Of a stretch of DNA of 5,695 nt, positions 4,023-5,695 are shown piece by piece (within the stretch, counting starts at the first letter, position 1; the number at the start of each line of letters is the position of its first letter). The position numbers and the translations under genes are program-made. The notes under the pieces were generated by a model. The model had not been told where the DNA came from and did no database searches. It saw only the letters and a list, made by a program, of their open reading frames with translations. Source of the stretch: JAFALX01 sp050734185 (GTDB taxonomy: Bacteria > Chloroflexota > Dormibacteria > Aeolococcales > Aeolococcaceae); contig JBOHUE010000151.1 of the NCBI GenBank assembly GCA_050734185.1, positions 1 to 5,695 on the forward strand. The letters are read 5' to 3'.

Positions 4023-5024
4023 GTGGGGAGCGAGCACGTTCACGAGGACCACGCACACGTTCACGACGACGATGAGCACGGCCATTCGGGACATGCGCTG
4101 CACGATCACTCGCTCGCAGCGGTCAGCGCCGGCACCGACGGTGCGTTGCGCGTCGTCGTCCTCAGCTCGCTGCTGCTGGCCGCAGTCGCGGCGGCAGAGC
4201 TCAGCGCCGCGGTGGTGTCCAACAGCGCCGCCGTGCTCGCTGACGGGCTGCACAACCTCGGTGATGTCAGCACCACCGTCGCGCTGGCGATCGCGTTCAT
4301 CCTCAGCAGGCGCGCGCCCAACCGGCGCTTTCCGTATGGCTACCACCGTGTTGAGGACCTCGCCGGGCTTGTGGTGCTGGCGCTGATCGTGGGCAGCGCC
4401 GTCGCGTCGGGCGTGACCTCCGTCGAGCACCTGATTCACCGCCCGCAGCTGTCGTCAGCGTGGCTCGCGCTCGGCGTGGCCGCGATTGGCTTTCTGGGCA
4501 ACGAGATCGCCGGCCAGTACAAGATCCGCGCGGGCACGCGCCTTGGGAGCCTGGCGCTCACCGCCGACGGCAAGCACTCGCGCATCGATGGGCTCGCCTC
4601 GCTTGGCGCCGTTGTCGGCGTCGCCGGCGCTGCGCTGGGCGTCCCCGTCCTGGACCCGGTTGCAGGCCTGGTCATCACGGTGATCATCGCCGTGGTCGCC
4701 TGGGAGACGGGGAAGACCCTCACGGGACGGCTCCTCGACGAGGCCGACGCGTCGCTGCTGGCCACGATCGACGAGGTGGCGTCGACCACCGACGGCGTCC
4801 TCGCCGTCACTGACACCCGCGCCCGCTGGATCGGGCGGCGCGTGCTCGCAGAGCTCACGCTCGAAGTCGCACCCGAAACCACGCTGGCTCTGGCGCACGC
4901 GCTCGGCGAAGAGGTGCGCCACCGTCTCTACCATCGCATCGACCCCCTGACCGACGTGATTGTGCACCTCGATCCGGCGGGCGACACAGACGCCCACGAC
5001 GCCGTGTCGCACCACCGCCGTTGA
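4023..5024 (+). CDS. Cation diffusion facilitator (CDF) family Zn2+/divalent metal exporter
   Basis: A 333-residue inner-membrane metal/proton antiporter of the CzcD/ZnT/YiiP family. It begins with a His/Asp-rich cytosolic tail: 10 His between residues 5 and 29 (EHVHEDHAHVHDDDEHGHSG and on). Six membrane helices follow. TM2 carries H77-NLG-D81 and TM5 carries H185-SRI-D189. This HxxxD/HxxxD pair is the transport-site pattern of Zn-selective (also Cd/Co) members rather than the DxxxD of Mn exporters. RRFPYGYHRVEDLAGL after TM2 matches the family's conserved FxYGxxRxE loop. From about residue 235 a cytosolic alpha/beta domain (LLDEADASLLATIDEVASTT, ending TDVIVHLDP) corresponds to the dimerising C-terminal domain. 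I chose the GTG at 4023 over the GTG at 3978 because of the promoter position. The stop TGA overlaps the TTG of the next gene. Metal specificity is inferred. Confidence 0.92.
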   Translation: MGSEHVHEDHAHVHDDDEHGHSGHALHDHSLAAVSAGTDGALRVVVLSSLLLAAVAAAELSAAVVSNSAAVLADGLHNLGDVSTTVALAIAFILSRRAPNRRFPYGYHRVEDLAGLVVLALIVGSAVASGVTSVEHLIHRPQLSSAWLALGVAAIGFLGNEIAGQYKIRAGTRLGSLALTADGKHSRIDGLASLGAVVGVAGAALGVPVLDPVAGLVITVIIAVVAWETGKTLTGRLLDEADASLLATIDEVASTTDGVLAVTDTRARWIGRRVLAELTLEVAPETTLALAHALGEEVRHRLYHRIDPLTDVIVHLDPAGDTDAHDAVSHHRR

Positions 5025-5695
5025 CCTGGACCTCGCCGTGGCAGCCGGAGCCGTGGCCGTTCGAGCCGCCGGCACCGAGCTCTGCGGCGCCCGCGGTTGC
5101 AGGAGTGGGCCGGCGCGCGCTGCGCAACACGATCCTGATCCTGATCGTGCGCGTCATCTCGCGTGTGATCGCGCTGGTGACCGTCGTCATCGTGAGCCAC
5201 GCCCTGGGGGACACCGGCTTCGGTCAGATGCAGACCGCGGTGACCTACAGCACCCTGGCGTCGATCATCGCCGACTTCGGGTTCGCCACGCTGTATGTGC
5301 GCGAGGGCGCGCGCTCACCGGACACGATCTCGCGGCTGCTGAGCTTTGCCATGTCGGCGCGCGTGTTTCTGACAGTTCTGTCGGCACCGTTGCTCCTGGC
5401 GGGGCTGTGGTTCGCCGGCGTGCAGTCGCTGTTCCTGCCGAGCTTTGCGCTGATCGTGATCGGCGGCTATCTCATGCTGCTGCGCAGCACGCTCTACGCG
5501 CTGCAGCGCCTCAACTTCGAGATTCTCGAGATCGTGCCGGAGAGCGTGCTGTTGCTCGCGCTCGTCATCCTCGGATCGCGCCTGCACGGCGACGCCGGGT
5601 ACTTCCTCTGGGCGTACGTCATCAGCTACACGGTGGCTGCGCTGTACTTCGTCGTCGTGGTGTTGCGCGCCCGCATGGTGCGGCCGCGCTGGGAT
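5021..5695 (+). CDS. Wzx/RfbX-like polysaccharide (lipid-linked sugar) flippase, N-terminal half, runs off the window
   Basis: An open frame of 225 codons continues past the right edge. After a Pro/Trp-rich N-terminus (TWTSPWQPEPWPFEPPAP) come alternating hydrophobic helices. A start helix (ALRNTILILIVRVISRVIAL) is followed by SHALGDTGFGQMQTAVTYST, then SIIADFGFATLYVREGAR. This matches the LG..GFG..... ADFGL...lvRe.AR signature of Wzx/RfbX flippases (MATE/MOP superfamily). These move undecaprenyl-linked glycans across the inner membrane for capsule, exopolysaccharide or O-antigen-type polymers. Typical length is 420-500, so roughly half is missing. The start is uncertain: TTG at 5021 overlaps the CDF stop in TTGA, implying translational coupling, and keeps a protein-like N-terminus. 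The GTG at 5105 has AGGA too close to serve well. Confidence 0.85.
   Translation, partial: MTWTSPWQPEPWPFEPPAPSSAAPAVAGVGRRALRNTILILIVRVISRVIALVTVVIVSHALGDTGFGQMQTAVTYSTLASIIADFGFATLYVREGARSPDTISRLLSFAMSARVFLTVLSAPLLLAGLWFAGVQSLFLPSFALIVIGGYLMLLRSTLYALQRLNFEILEIVPESVLLLALVILGSRLHGDAGYFLWAYVISYTVAALYFVVVVLRARMVRPRWD

Noticed and set aside
5315..5587. A 90-codon minus-strand Gln/Glu/Arg-rich open frame
   Set aside because: It is antisense to the flippase's transmembrane helices; the complement of Leu/Val codons gives Gln/Glu/Asp runs.

Overview
The window reads as a GC-rich actinobacterial chromosome segment. The reasons are strong G/C at third codon positions in the right half, GTG/TTG starts, two promoters that appear to give leaderless transcripts, and a toxin-antitoxin pair of a type I associate mainly with Actinobacteria. 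I cannot name the genus. A Solirubrobacterales/Thermoleophilia or actinomycete host is a guess.

The left half (about 1-2300) is a patchwork of accessory DNA. The window opens on the 5' end of an IS3-family transposase gene (minus strand) and its probable IS terminus. The IS appears to have cut into an older gene, of which about 68 C-terminal codons remain, encoding an amphipathic stretch and a membrane helix. Convergent with that remnant, and overlapping it at the stop codons, is an intact IS1-like DDE transposase with its own promoter but no obvious terminal repeats. A two-gene type II toxin-antitoxin module follows, antitoxin first and RelE-like toxin second. Converging on it is a small, very basic Ala/Arg/Gly-rich protein gene. 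The toxin and basic-protein genes end inside one shared stem-loop.

From 2294 to 2712 there is no convincing gene. The main content is a long imperfect inverted repeat (arms of about 54 bp, with 34 bp perfect), whose right arm contains the stop codon of the next gene.

The right half (2713-5695) looks like ordinary chromosomal cell-envelope DNA. It holds a secreted D-alanyl-D-alanine carboxypeptidase (minus strand) and, divergent from it across about 59 bp, a cation diffusion facilitator with a His-rich N-terminus. The latter is translationally coupled (TTGA overlap) to a Wzx-like lipid-linked sugar flippase that runs off the window. The carboxypeptidase trims peptidoglycan stem peptides, the CDF protein exports Zn2+-like ions, and the flippase probably moves lipid-linked glycans. 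The last two probably share a transcript, but a functional link between them is not evident.

I found no tRNA, rRNA, CRISPR array or riboswitch. No wholly new system is demonstrated. The items most worth following up are the acidic RelE-like toxin with its candidate operator, the long inverted repeat, and the IS1-like transposase that lacks visible ends.
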